Below are positions 44,850-55,327 of a DNA stretch of 64,000 nucleotides, piece after piece. A program made the position numbers and the translations under genes. The notes below the pieces were generated by a model. The model was not told where the DNA came from. It made no database searches and saw only the letters and a program-made list of their open reading frames with translations. Origin of the DNA: JACVRW01 sp963751105 (GTDB taxonomy: Bacteria > Actinomycetota > Thermoleophilia > Solirubrobacterales > Thermoleophilaceae); NCBI GenBank assembly GCA_963751105.1, contig CAVVTG010000002.1, positions 558,001 through 622,000 on the forward strand. The letters are read 5' to 3'. How positions within the stretch are numbered: position 1 is the first letter of the stretch; the number at the start of each line of letters is the position of its first letter.

Positions 44850-45136
44850 GCCGCGCGGGGGATCAGCCGCTGCAGACGAGGGCGCTCGTCACGGCGCCGG
44901 CGCAACTCGCTCGCGGCGTGGAAGCGCAGCAGCTCGACCAGCTCGCCACTGGGGCGGAACGGATCCGCGATCGCCTCGCCGGTGTCGACGTCGAGGGCCG
45001 CCCACAGCTCGTCGCCGACCTCGGCCAGCAGCACGTCGCCGGTCGGCGCCGCGGAGCTGTCGATCGCCGCCAGACGGTGGATCGCGTATCCATCATGAGC
45101 GTCGGCCTGGCGGACGGTGAAGGTGGTGTTGGTCAT
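44846..45136 (-). CDS. Small conserved-type protein, GNAT-like N-terminal fragment
   Basis: 96 residues, ATG 45136 with a strong AGGAGG 4 bases upstream. The pattern VRQADAHDGYAIHRLAAIDSS, VLLAEVGDELWAALDVDTGEAIADPFRP and LVELLRFHA resembles the first half of GNAT acetyltransferases (acceptor loop and first strands) without the acetyl-CoA-binding second half. It is unlikely to be an active acetyltransferase. Function unknown. Divergent from the LysR gene. Confidence 0.65.
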   Translation of the reverse strand: MTNTTFTVRQADAHDGYAIHRLAAIDSSAAPTGDVLLAEVGDELWAALDVDTGEAIADPFRPSGELVELLRFHAASELRRRRDERPRLQRLIPRAA

Positions 45137-45193
45137 GATGCCTCCTCGGTTAGATCGTTTGACTTATCTCGAACTATGGTCGCGGACGAAGTG

Positions 45194-45217
45194 CATAAGT
45201 TCAAATTCGGACTTGTG
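45194..45217. promoter_or_regulatory. LysR-type inverted repeat between divergent genes
   Basis: CATAAGT (45194-45200) and ACTTGTG (45211-45217) are imperfect inverted arms (6 of 7) with a 10-base centre, 22 bp upstream of the LysR start in the 103-bp divergent region. Typical placing for a LysR autoregulatory site. Confidence 0.4.
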
Positions 45218-45227
45218 ACACCTCCGA

Positions 45228-45233
45228 TAAGCT
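45228..45233 (+). promoter_or_regulatory. Candidate -10 box TAAGCT
   Basis: TAAGCT lies 6 bases before the ATG of the LysR gene at 45240; leaderless arrangement. Confidence 0.35.
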
Positions 45234-45239
45234 CAGGTT

Positions 45240-46184
45240 ATGCTCGATGTGAAACAGCTGAAGGTCCTCAAGGCGGTCTCCGAGCATGGCTCGTTCTCCG
45301 CCGCGGCCGACTCCCTGTCCTACACCCAGCCCGCCATCTCGCAGCAGATCGCGGCCCTCGAGAAGCAGGCCAACGCCACGCTCGTGGACCGCGGAAGCCG
45401 CGGTGTGACGCTCACCGACGCCGGCCGCGCGCTGGTCGATCATGCCGACGTGGTGCTGGCGCGCCTGGCCGCTGCGGAGGCCGAGCTGGAGGCGATCGCC
45501 GGCGTGCGCGGCGGACGCGTGCGGATGTCCTCGTTTCCCACCGCCGGCGCCTCCCTGCTGCCGCCCGCCGTGGCGCTGTTCACGAAGCGCCATCCCGAGG
45601 TCGAGCTCACCTTCACCGAACAGGAGCCCGAGGAGGCCGTGGCCAAGCTGCGCGCCGCCGAGCTCGAGCTGGCGCTGGTGTTCGAGTACCGCGATCTCTC
45701 CCAGCCCGAGTTCGAGCGTCTCTACGAGGGCATCGAGCTGCGTCACCTGATCGACGACCCGATGTACGTCGCCATGCCCTTCGACCACCCGGCGGCCCGC
45801 AAGCCGCGGGTCCGCCTCGGAGATTTCAGCGATGACGTCTGGATACAGAACGACACCCGCGGACCCTGCGGCCGTCTCCACCTCGCGGCCTGCGTCGGCG
45901 CAGGCTTCGAGCCGAAGATCGGCTACGTGTCGGACGACTACAACGTCGTGCAGGGGCTCATCGCGGCAGGAGTCGGCGTTTCCCTGCTGCCCGCGCTCTC
46001 TCTGACCAACGTCCGGGAGGACATCGTCGTCCGCTCACTCGGCCCGAAGGCGCCCGCCCGCCGCATCGCCTCGGCCGTGCTGGCGGGCCGCTACCGCTCC
46101 CCGGCGGCGGAGGCGATGCTGGACATCCTGCACGAGGTGGCCGACCGCTTCGAGCTGCCGTCCGGCACCGCCCTCGCCGCCTGA
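45240..46184 (+). CDS. LysR family transcriptional regulator
   Basis: 314 residues. The N-terminal winged helix (LDVKQLKVLKAVSEHGSFSA, SYTQPAISQQIAALEKQ, RGVTLTDAGRALVDHADVVL) is classic LysR. The effector domain (about 90-300) carries FPTAGASLLPPAV, LRAAELELALVFEY and GVGVSLLPALSL. It may control the molybdopterin oxidoreductase/reductase pair downstream or the divergent small gene; an inverted repeat at 45194-45217 is the likely site. Confidence 0.88.
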   Translation: MLDVKQLKVLKAVSEHGSFSAAADSLSYTQPAISQQIAALEKQANATLVDRGSRGVTLTDAGRALVDHADVVLARLAAAEAELEAIAGVRGGRVRMSSFPTAGASLLPPAVALFTKRHPEVELTFTEQEPEEAVAKLRAAELELALVFEYRDLSQPEFERLYEGIELRHLIDDPMYVAMPFDHPAARKPRVRLGDFSDDVWIQNDTRGPCGRLHLAACVGAGFEPKIGYVSDDYNVVQGLIAAGVGVSLLPALSLTNVREDIVVRSLGPKAPARRIASAVLAGRYRSPAAEAMLDILHEVADRFELPSGTALAA

Positions 46185-46199
46185 GCCGGTCAGCGGCGG

Positions 46200-46205
46200 T
46201 ACTCT
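46200..46205 (+). promoter_or_regulatory. Candidate -10 box TACTCT
   Basis: TACTCT is 9 bases from the GTG at 46215 and would drive the oxidoreductase pair without a leader. Confidence 0.4.
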
Positions 46206-46214
46206 GGCCACGGC

Positions 46215-46826
46215 GTGGCCAACTTCATCTCACGCGGCTTCAAGGGGCGGCGCCGCGCCCCGGGTGAGCTCGCCGCCCGCCTGCCCCCGGGCCAGTACTA
46301 CGAGTCGGGCTTTCCCGTCCTCACCGCCGGGCCTACGCCTCGCGTCGACACGGCCGAGTGGGCCTTCCGGATCGACGGGATGGTCGGGGAGGAGCGCGAG
46401 TGGAGCTGGGACGAGTTTCAGGCCCTCCCCAGCGAGAACGTCCCGTGTGACATCCACTGCGTGACCAAGTGGTCGAAGCTCGACACGAGCTTCCGCGGAG
46501 TGCCATTGGACCTGCTGCTCGACCAGGCGCAGCCGCAGGGCGAGTTCGCCACGGCCTTCGCCTACGGCGGCTACACCACCAACCTGTCGCTGGCCGACCT
46601 CACCGGAGGCAAGGGCTGGGTCGTCACCGAGCACGAGGGCGACCCGCTGCCGCGCGAGCACGGTGGGCCGGCGCGCCTGCTCGTTCCCCACCTGTACTTC
46701 TGGAAGAGCGCCAAGTGGGTCGCCGGGCTGCGAATCCTGGACCACGACGAGCCGGGCTTCTGGGAGTCCAACGGCTACCACAACCGCGGCGACCCCTGGC
46801 GCGAGGAGCGCTATTGGACCGACTGA
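46215..46826 (+). CDS. Sulfite oxidase-like molybdopterin oxidoreductase
   Basis: 203 residues, GTG start. The oxidoreductase molybdopterin domain shows WAFRIDGMVGEEREWSWDEF, PCDIHCVTKWSK with the Cys expected to ligate molybdenum, FAYGGYTTNLSLADL and HLYFWKSAKWVAGLRIL. It is soluble, with no Tat or Sec signal, and lacks the dimer domain of true sulfite oxidases. Substrate unknown; YedY/MsrP-like sulfoxide reduction is one option. The reductase gene overlaps its end by 13 bp, which argues that the two proteins form an electron-transfer pair. Confidence 0.83.
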   Translation: MANFISRGFKGRRRAPGELAARLPPGQYYESGFPVLTAGPTPRVDTAEWAFRIDGMVGEEREWSWDEFQALPSENVPCDIHCVTKWSKLDTSFRGVPLDLLLDQAQPQGEFATAFAYGGYTTNLSLADLTGGKGWVVTEHEGDPLPREHGGPARLLVPHLYFWKSAKWVAGLRILDHDEPGFWESNGYHNRGDPWREERYWTD

Positions 46827-47536
46827 CGCCGGTCGAGCAGCGCGCGCCGGGCCGCTGGCAGCTCGCCACGGTAGGCGCGATCAGGGAGGAGACGGCGCGG
46901 GTCAAGTCCTTTCGCTTCGACCTGCCCATGTGGGTCGCCCACCTCCCGGGCCAGCACTACGACGTGCGTCTCACCGCACCCGACGGCTACACCGCCCAGC
47001 GTTCCTACTCGGTGGCCTCGTCTCCGCTCGACGAGGGTCAGATCGAGCTGACCATCGACCGGCTCGACGACGGAGAGGTGTCGCCCTACTTCCACGAGGT
47101 CGTGGAGGAGGGCGATCAGGTGGAGCTGCGCGGCCCGTTCGCCTCCTACTTCGTCTGGCGCGGCGAGTCGCCGGCGCTGCTGCTCGGCGGAGGGTCGGGC
47201 GTGGTGCCGCTGATGGCCATGCTGCGCCATCGGCGCAGGACGATGCCCGACCTCGAGATGCGGCTGGTCTACTCGGTCCGCGCGCCCGACGAGGTGATCT
47301 ACGCGGACGAGCTCGGCGAGGAGACCCTGGTCACCTTCACGCGCGAGGCGCCCGCGGAATGGGGCGGAGCCACGGGGAGAATCGACTCACGGCTGATCGA
47401 GAGCGCGGGCGTCCGATCGGGCATCGCCTTCATCTGCGGCTCCAACGGCTTCGTGGAGGCGGCCGCTGCGCTGGCACTCGAAGCCGGCTTCGAGCCGCGG
47501 GAGATCCGCACCGAGCGCTTTGGACCCTCGGGGTGA
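46814..47536 (+). CDS. FAD/NAD(P)-binding oxidoreductase (ferredoxin-NADP reductase-like)
   Basis: 240 residues from the TTG at 46814, which has AGGAG 6 bases upstream; no ATG or GTG fits the family N-terminus. VKSFRFDLPMWVAHLPGQHYDV and RSYSVASSPLD form the FAD site (RxYS), LLLGGGSGVVPLMAML the NAD(P) site, FICGSNGFVEAAA the C-terminal strand. There is no 2Fe-2S domain, so electrons go directly from NAD(P)H through FAD, presumably to the upstream molybdoenzyme. The TTG start lies inside that gene. Confidence 0.82.
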   Translation: MDRLTPVEQRAPGRWQLATVGAIREETARVKSFRFDLPMWVAHLPGQHYDVRLTAPDGYTAQRSYSVASSPLDEGQIELTIDRLDDGEVSPYFHEVVEEGDQVELRGPFASYFVWRGESPALLLGGGSGVVPLMAMLRHRRRTMPDLEMRLVYSVRAPDEVIYADELGEETLVTFTREAPAEWGGATGRIDSRLIESAGVRSGIAFICGSNGFVEAAAALALEAGFEPREIRTERFGPSG

Positions 47537-47548
47537 TAGGAACCGCAC

Positions 47549-47965
47549 ATGGCCCAAGAGATCGCAATACCGAACGCGCCCTCCACGGCGAAGGTCCGCA
47601 ACCCGCTGGCGGTGGTCCTGCTGTTCATCGTCACCCTCGGGATCTACTGGATCTTCTGGTGGTACTTCATCAACCGGGAGATGGCCGACTACGGCCAGGC
47701 CAACGACGTGCCGGAGCTGGGCGACAACCCCTCCTCTCCGTCGTGGCGGTGACCATCGGCGCCCTGATGATCATCCCGGCGCTGGTTTCGATCTGGCGCA
47801 CCTGTCGCCGCGATCGAGAGGATCCAGAACCACGATCCTGGGCACCAACAACTTCAGCCCCGTCCTTTCCTTCATCCTGTCGCTGTTCCCTTCTGATTCA
47901 CCTGATCGCGTGGTTCCTCATGCAGAGCAACCTCAATCAGGCCTGGGAGCGGATGCGGGCGCTAG
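47549..47965 (+). pseudogene. DUF4234-like small membrane protein, several frame changes
   Basis: The ATG at 47549 opens RNPLAVVLLFIVTLGIYWIFWWYFINREM, the typical DUF4234 beginning. The reading then jumps: near 47728-47735 (run of C) into VVAVTIGALMIIPALVSIWRTC, near 47805-47825 into IERIQNH, near 47838 into TILGTNNFSPVLSFILSLF, and near 47890 into LIHLIAWFLMQSNLNQAW, the typical DUF4234 end. Putting these pieces together gives a nearly complete protein of about 135 residues. At least four frame changes in 400 bp mean either decay or a locally poor sequence. The function of the family is unknown; it usually sits in the membrane. Confidence 0.65.
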
Positions 47966-49329
47966 CCGCCGTGAGCGCCGCCACCGACAAGATGCGCAGC
48001 GAGGACCTCCCCGAGGCCGCTGTCGAGACCTTCGCCCGTTACGAGGAGCGCCTGCGGGCGGGCGAGGAGGGAATGGTGCCGGAGGCGGACATCGAGCCGC
48101 TCGACGACGCGCCCTCGCTCGACGACCTTCCCGACGGTGATTCCGCTGCGCTCGAGCAGACAGTCGTGCTCAAGCTGAACGGCGGCCTGGGCACGAGCAT
48201 GGGCATGACCAAGGCGAAGTCGCTGCTCGAGGTCAAGGACGGGCACACCTTCCTCGACGTGATCGTGCGTCAGATCCTCCACCTGCGCGAGCGTCACGAG
48301 GCCCGCATCCCGCTGCTGCTGATGAACAGCTTCGCCACTCGCGACGACACCCTCGCGGCGCTCGAGTCCTACGACGAGCTCGCGCTGGATGACCTGCCGC
48401 TCGACTTCCTGCAGGGCCGGGTGCCGAAGCTTCTGGCCGACGGGTTCGAGCCCGCGGACTGGTCCGGCGACCCGGGGCTCGAATGGGCGCCGCCGGGGCA
48501 CGGGGACGTGTTCGTCTCGCTGGCCTCCACCGGCCTGCTGGGCCGCCTGCTCGAGAGCGGCTACCGCTATCTCTTCCTGTCGAACGCCGACAACCTCGGC
48601 GCCGCGCTCGACCCGCGCATAGCCGGCTGGTTCGCCGCCGAGGGCCTGCCCTTCGTGTCCGAGGTGGTGGACCGCACGGAGAGCGACAAGAAGGGCGGCC
48701 ACCTCGCTCGCCGCCGCGACGACGGCGGGCTGCTGCTGCGCGAGACCGCCCAGGTGCCGAGCGAGGATCAGGAGGCCTTCGAGGACATCTCGGTGCACCG
48801 CTACTTCAACGCGAACAGCATCTGGGTGAACCTCGAGGCGCTGGAGCGCACGCTCGGCGAGCGCGACGGCGTGCTCGAGCTGCCGATGATCGTCAACCGC
48901 AAGACGGTCGACCCGACGGACGGCTCGTCACCCGAGGTGGTCCAGCTGGAGACGGCGATGGGCGCCGCGGTGGGCGTGTTCGAGGGAGCGGGCGCCGTCC
49001 ACGTGCCGCGTTCGCGCTTCGTACCCGTCAAGAAGACCAACGACCTGCTCGTGGTGCGCTCCGACGCCTACCTGCTGGGCGACGACTGGACCGTCCGGCT
49101 GGCGCCCGAGCGCGACGGCCGGCCGCCGCACGTGGACCTGGACCCCGACCACTACAAGCTGGTGGGTGACTTCGAGGAGCGCTTTCCGGCCGGAGCCCCC
49201 TCGCTGGCCGGCTGCGAGCGGCTCGAGGTGGAGGGCGACGTGCGCTTCGGCCGTGACGTGACCGTCCGCGGCCGGGTGCACCTCGAGGGCCCGCGTCAGG
49301 TGGAGGACGGCGCGCTGCTCGAGGGCTGA
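47953..49329 (+). CDS. UTP--glucose-1-phosphate uridylyltransferase, eukaryotic (UGP2/UDPGP) type
   Basis: 458 residues from ATG 47953 with GGGAG upstream; GTG 47971 is the alternative, and the frame is open further back only because of the disrupted DUF4234 gene. VVLKLNGGLGTSMGMTKAKSLLEV is the UDPGP signature (GGLGTxMGxxxPK-like), LFLSNADNLGA the metal site, GGHLAR and FNANSIWVNLEAL the sugar site. The C-terminal beta-helix includes RFGRDVTVRGRVHLEG. It makes UDP-glucose for surface polysaccharide and for the dehydrogenase at 35885. It overlaps the convergent membrane gene by 34 bp. Confidence 0.9.
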   Translation: MRALAAVSAATDKMRSEDLPEAAVETFARYEERLRAGEEGMVPEADIEPLDDAPSLDDLPDGDSAALEQTVVLKLNGGLGTSMGMTKAKSLLEVKDGHTFLDVIVRQILHLRERHEARIPLLLMNSFATRDDTLAALESYDELALDDLPLDFLQGRVPKLLADGFEPADWSGDPGLEWAPPGHGDVFVSLASTGLLGRLLESGYRYLFLSNADNLGAALDPRIAGWFAAEGLPFVSEVVDRTESDKKGGHLARRRDDGGLLLRETAQVPSEDQEAFEDISVHRYFNANSIWVNLEALERTLGERDGVLELPMIVNRKTVDPTDGSSPEVVQLETAMGAAVGVFEGAGAVHVPRSRFVPVKKTNDLLVVRSDAYLLGDDWTVRLAPERDGRPPHVDLDPDHYKLVGDFEERFPAGAPSLAGCERLEVEGDVRFGRDVTVRGRVHLEGPRQVEDGALLEG

Positions 49330-50150
49330 GCCGCCGCCGCGGCGTCCTCCCGCCGCTCGCGCCTGCGCTCCTCCTCCTCGGAGTGGGTGAGCATCCTGAC
49401 GAAGAGCACGACCATCACCAGCACGAGCGTCAGCGACTGCTCGACCATCATGATCACCCCGCCCACGTTCTGATCCTCCACGGGGCTGAGTCCCCAGATC
49501 CGCGGCGTGGTCTCGTAGTAGGGGTAGAACACGCTCGTGGACCAGGCGAGGTAGAGGCCGAGCGCCGCGAGGGAGGCCTTGGCCGATGCGATGTAGGCGA
49601 GCGGCTGCATGCCGGTCAGGCGACGGCGCATCGGCACCGGCTGGATCAGCGGCCACCACAGCGCCAGCCCGGCGGCGAAGAAGCAGGCGTGCTCGAGCAC
49701 GTGCAGCAGCGGGGACTGGGTGGCGGCGTCGTAGAGGGCCGGGACGTGCCACAGGTACATCAGGAACAGCCAGATCGCGATGCCGGTGACGGGGTTGGCC
49801 AGCGGACCGAGAGCGCGCTCGATACGCATCAGCCTGCGCGTGGCCGGCCGCATCATCACGCGAGACAGGGCGAGGAGCAGCAACAGCGGGGCGACGTCAC
49901 CGAGCAGAACGTGCTGGACCATGTGGGCCGAGAAGAGGTAGTCCTCGCCCAGGCCGTCCAGGGGGGAGGCCAGCGCGATCAGGAGAGCGACCATCGCGCC
50001 GCTGAAGGCCAGTGCCTGGACGGCTCCGGCCCCGCGGCCGCCGGTCTGCCGGCGCACCTCGCGAAAGCGCCACACGTAGACGCCCGCGAGCAGGGCCAGC
50101 GGGGCGAGCACCGCCGGATCGGCGAGCCAATGCAGTTGCGGGTGGTCCAC
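49296..50150 (-). CDS. Cytochrome c oxidase assembly factor CtaG-like membrane protein
   Basis: 284 residues, GTG start at 50150. About seven membrane helices with SAHMVQHVLLGDVAPLLLLLA, MYLWHVPALYDAA and HVLEHACFFAAGLALWWPLI, the histidine-bearing motifs of the Caa3_CtaG family. In Bacillus CtaG is needed for caa3 oxidase formation; copper delivery is the usual explanation. No oxidase genes are nearby. The charged C-terminal tail is encoded across the end of the UGPase gene on the other strand. Confidence 0.88.
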   Translation of the reverse strand: MDHPQLHWLADPAVLAPLALLAGVYVWRFREVRRQTGGRGAGAVQALAFSGAMVALLIALASPLDGLGEDYLFSAHMVQHVLLGDVAPLLLLLALSRVMMRPATRRLMRIERALGPLANPVTGIAIWLFLMYLWHVPALYDAATQSPLLHVLEHACFFAAGLALWWPLIQPVPMRRRLTGMQPLAYIASAKASLAALGLYLAWSTSVFYPYYETTPRIWGLSPVEDQNVGGVIMMVEQSLTLVLVMVVLFVRMLTHSEEEERRRERREDAAAAAQPSSSAPSST

Positions 50151-50212
50151 TGTCGCCGAATTGTCGCAGTGGCGTCCCCACGGGTGACGCGGCTTCGCGG
50201 ATCCTCGACTGC

Positions 50213-50833
50213 ATGCTCACACCGCCGCTGTGCTGGGGTTGTGGAGGTCTGGCCCGGCGGGCGGAGCCGCTCTGTGGTGCCTGTCGCCGGGCCCTGCGCC
50301 GGCTTCCGTCTCACCCGGTGGTGGTCGAGGGGGTCACGGTCTGGGCGCCGCTCGCCTACGAGGGCGCCGCGCGGGAGCTGGTGCGGGCGCTCAAGTTCCG
50401 CGGGGCCGTGAGGGTGGCCGAGGCGATGGCGGCCCAGGTCGCCGCCGGGGCGCCGGACGGTCTACTGGCCGAAGGGCGCCTGGTGCCGGTGCCGCTTCAT
50501 CCGGCGCGGCGCCGGCGCCGCGGCTTCAACCAGGCGCGGCTGCTGGCCGACGCCCTGGCCGGGCGCACGGGTCTGGCGGTGCACGACTGCCTCGCGCGCG
50601 CGGGCGCGAAGCGAGGAGCGGGCCCCACTCAGGTCGGCCGGGGGCGGCGCGAACGCCGCGCCGGGCCGGCGGGTGCCGTGCGCCTTCGCGCCGGGCCGCC
50701 GCCTCGGCGCGTGGTGCTCGTGGACGACGTGGCCACCACGGGCGGCACCCTTGCGGCCTGCGCGGCGGCGCTGCGAGCCGGAGGAGCCGAGGAGGTGGTG
50801 GCGGTCACGTTCGCCCGCACGCTGGGCCGATGA
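50213..50833 (+). CDS. ComF family phosphoribosyltransferase-like protein
   Basis: 206 residues from ATG 50213. A zinc-binding N-terminus (CWGCGGLARRAEPLCGACRRAL, two CxxC pairs), the middle LVPVPLHPARRRRRGFNQARLLADAL, and the PRPP-loop VVLVDDVATTGGTLAACAAAL are diagnostic of ComF/GntX proteins. ComF helps DNA uptake in competent bacteria; in non-competent ones its role is unclear. It lies just upstream of hpf and secA, as in several actinobacteria. Confidence 0.9.
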   Translation: MLTPPLCWGCGGLARRAEPLCGACRRALRRLPSHPVVVEGVTVWAPLAYEGAARELVRALKFRGAVRVAEAMAAQVAAGAPDGLLAEGRLVPVPLHPARRRRRGFNQARLLADALAGRTGLAVHDCLARAGAKRGAGPTQVGRGRRERRAGPAGAVRLRAGPPPRRVVLVDDVATTGGTLAACAAALRAGGAEEVVAVTFARTLGR

Positions 50834-50901
50834 AGGCGCTCCCCCTTCAAAGCCGGGGGCCACCGGTCTACCATCGGTCGCCCCGGTACCCAGGAGGGCA
50901 G

Positions 50902-51243
50902 ATGCGCATCCAGGTGAAGAGCCGCACCGACACGACCGTCGACGAGGACCTCGTCGCTCGGGTGGAGAAGAAGCTCCAGAAGGTCGGTCGCCAGGTCTCA
51001 CCGCTCGCCGAGCTCGACATCGAGGTCAGGGAGGAACGCGGCAGCTCCCCGGGAGACACCTACGTGGCCGAGGCCGTGCTGGCGCTGAAGGGCACCACGC
51101 TGCGTGCCACCGAGAGCGCGAACGACATGGGCCGGGCGCTGAACCTGGTGGCCGACGACATCGCGCGTCAGGTTAAGAAGCACCGCGTCAAGCGTCGCGG
51201 CCGCCGGGAGTCGCAAAAGCCGCAGGAGCCGCACGCCGCGTAG
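50902..51243 (+). CDS. hpf: Ribosome hibernation-promoting factor / RaiA family (short form)
   Basis: 113 residues. The ATG has a perfect AGGAGG 4 bases upstream, fixing the start. MRIQVKSRTDTTVDEDLVARVEKKLQKV and VAEAVLALKGTTLRATESANDMGRAL fit the beta-alpha-beta-beta-beta-alpha fold of YfiA/HPF, which binds the 30S decoding centre to stop translation in stationary phase. There is no C-terminal dimerisation domain; the basic end (KKHRVKRRGRRESQKP) may contact rRNA. It lies 39 bp upstream of secA, a common order in Firmicutes and Actinobacteria. Confidence 0.9.
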   Translation: MRIQVKSRTDTTVDEDLVARVEKKLQKVGRQVSPLAELDIEVREERGSSPGDTYVAEAVLALKGTTLRATESANDMGRALNLVADDIARQVKKHRVKRRGRRESQKPQEPHAA

Positions 51244-51268
51244 CTCTGAGAGCCCCGCGAACGCTTGC

Positions 51269-51274
51269 TACCGT
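51269..51274 (+). promoter_or_regulatory. Candidate -10 box TACCGT within a GCTAC-C-GTAGC inverted repeat
   Basis: TACCGT ends 8 bases before the secA ATG and lies in a short perfect inverted repeat (51267-51277). It could give secA its own leaderless transcript. Confidence 0.4.
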
Positions 51275-51282
51275 AGCTTCGA

Positions 51283-54160
<2,878 letters not shown>

Positions 54161-54171
<11 letters not shown>

Positions 54172-55268
54172 CGAGAACACGCAGGCCCTCCGCGACCGGT
54201 TGACGCTGCTCGCGGATTACCTTTGACCCGGCTCGGCTGGATGCTCGTCTAGCGGAGCTCGAGGGCCTGATGGGGGAGCCCGGCTTCTGGGACGACCAGG
54301 AGCAGGCGGCCCGCGTCTCGGCCGAGCACTCCTCGCTGGGACGCCGGCTCGAGATCTACCGCTCGCTGGAGTCGGACATCGGCGACCTCGACACGCTCGA
54401 CGAGCTCGCGGCCGAGGACGAGTCGATGGCGACCGAGTTCGAGGAGCAGCTGGCGTCGATCGACGGTCGGCTCGCCGAGCTCGAGGAGGCTCGCCTTTTC
54501 GCGGGCGACTACGACGCGGGCGACGCCGTGGTCACCGTGAACGCCGGCGCGGGGGGCACCGACTCCCAGGATTGGGCCGAGATGCTGCTGCGCATGGAGA
54601 TGCGCTGGGCCGAGCGCCGCGGCATGAAGGTCGAGATCAAGGAAGCGTCGGAGGGGGAGGAGGCCGGCATCAAGTCCGCGTCGTTCATCGCGCGTGGCGA
54701 CAACGCCTACGGGCTGTTCTCGGCCGAGAAGGGTGTGCACCGGCTGGTGCGGATCTCGCCCTACGACTCCCAGTCACGCCGCCACACGGCCTTCGCCGGC
54801 GTGGAGGTCGCGCCGCTGGTGGAGGACTCGGTGGACGTGCAGATCGAGCCCGACGACATCCAGATCGACACCTATCGCGCCTCGGGCGCCGGCGGGCAGC
54901 ACGTGAACAAGACCGACTCCGCCGTTCGCATCACCCACCGCCCCTCCGGGCTCGTGGTCCAGTGCCAGAACGAGCGCTCACAGTCGTCCAACCGCGACAC
55001 GGCGATGAAGATGCTGCGGGCCAAGCTGATCGAGCAGGAGGAGCGCCGCCGCCAGGAGGAGATCGCGAAGGAGCGCGGCGAGGCCCAGGACGTCGGCTGG
55101 GGCTCCCAGATCCGCTCCTACGTCCTGCACCCGTACACGATGGTCAAGGACCACCGCACCAACGTGGAGGCCGGCAACGCCCAGGGCGTCCTGGACGGCG
55201 ACCTCGACGCGTTCGTGCGCGCCGAACTGCTGCGGCGCTCGGGGGACGGCGCGGCGACCGCCGGATAG
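54161..55268 (+). CDS. prfB: Peptide chain release factor 2 with programmed +1 frameshift
   Basis: The first frame starts at ATG 54161 and runs 21 codons to CTT TGA C at 54221-54227. Shifting +1 on CTT reads Leu-Asp and continues in the frame that reaches 55268, giving 368 residues, the normal RF2 length. The CTTTGAC slippery stop is the classic autoregulatory site: when RF2 is scarce the UGA is not terminated and frameshifting makes more RF2. The usual purine-rich stimulator upstream is weak here. The body contains SGAGGQHVNKTDSAVR (GGQ at 54891-54899, peptide release) and RISPYDSQSRRH, where the codon-reading tripeptide is SPY instead of SPF. Annotating only the second frame (from 54270) would lose the N-terminus. 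Confidence 0.96.
54221..54227 (+). promoter_or_regulatory. prfB: Programmed +1 frameshift site CTTTGAC in prfB
   Basis: CTT at 54221-54223 precedes the in-frame UGA at 54224-54226; the following C is the poor termination context that favours slippage. The downstream +1 frame starts with GAC at 54225. Confidence 0.95.
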
Positions 55269-55327
55269 ATGTCCGGGCGGCGATTGTCCGTGCCACTTCA
55301 CCCCCTGGTGGGGGGTCGACCGAGCAC

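Noticed and set aside
44846..45136. Complete GNAT acetyltransferase
   Set aside because: At 96 residues it lacks the acetyl-CoA-binding half; only an N-terminal-like fragment can be supported.
54270..55268. prfB as a short gene starting at ATG 54270
   Set aside because: Family residues continue upstream through the CTTTGAC site to ATG 54161; starting at 54270 would remove the conserved N-terminal helices.
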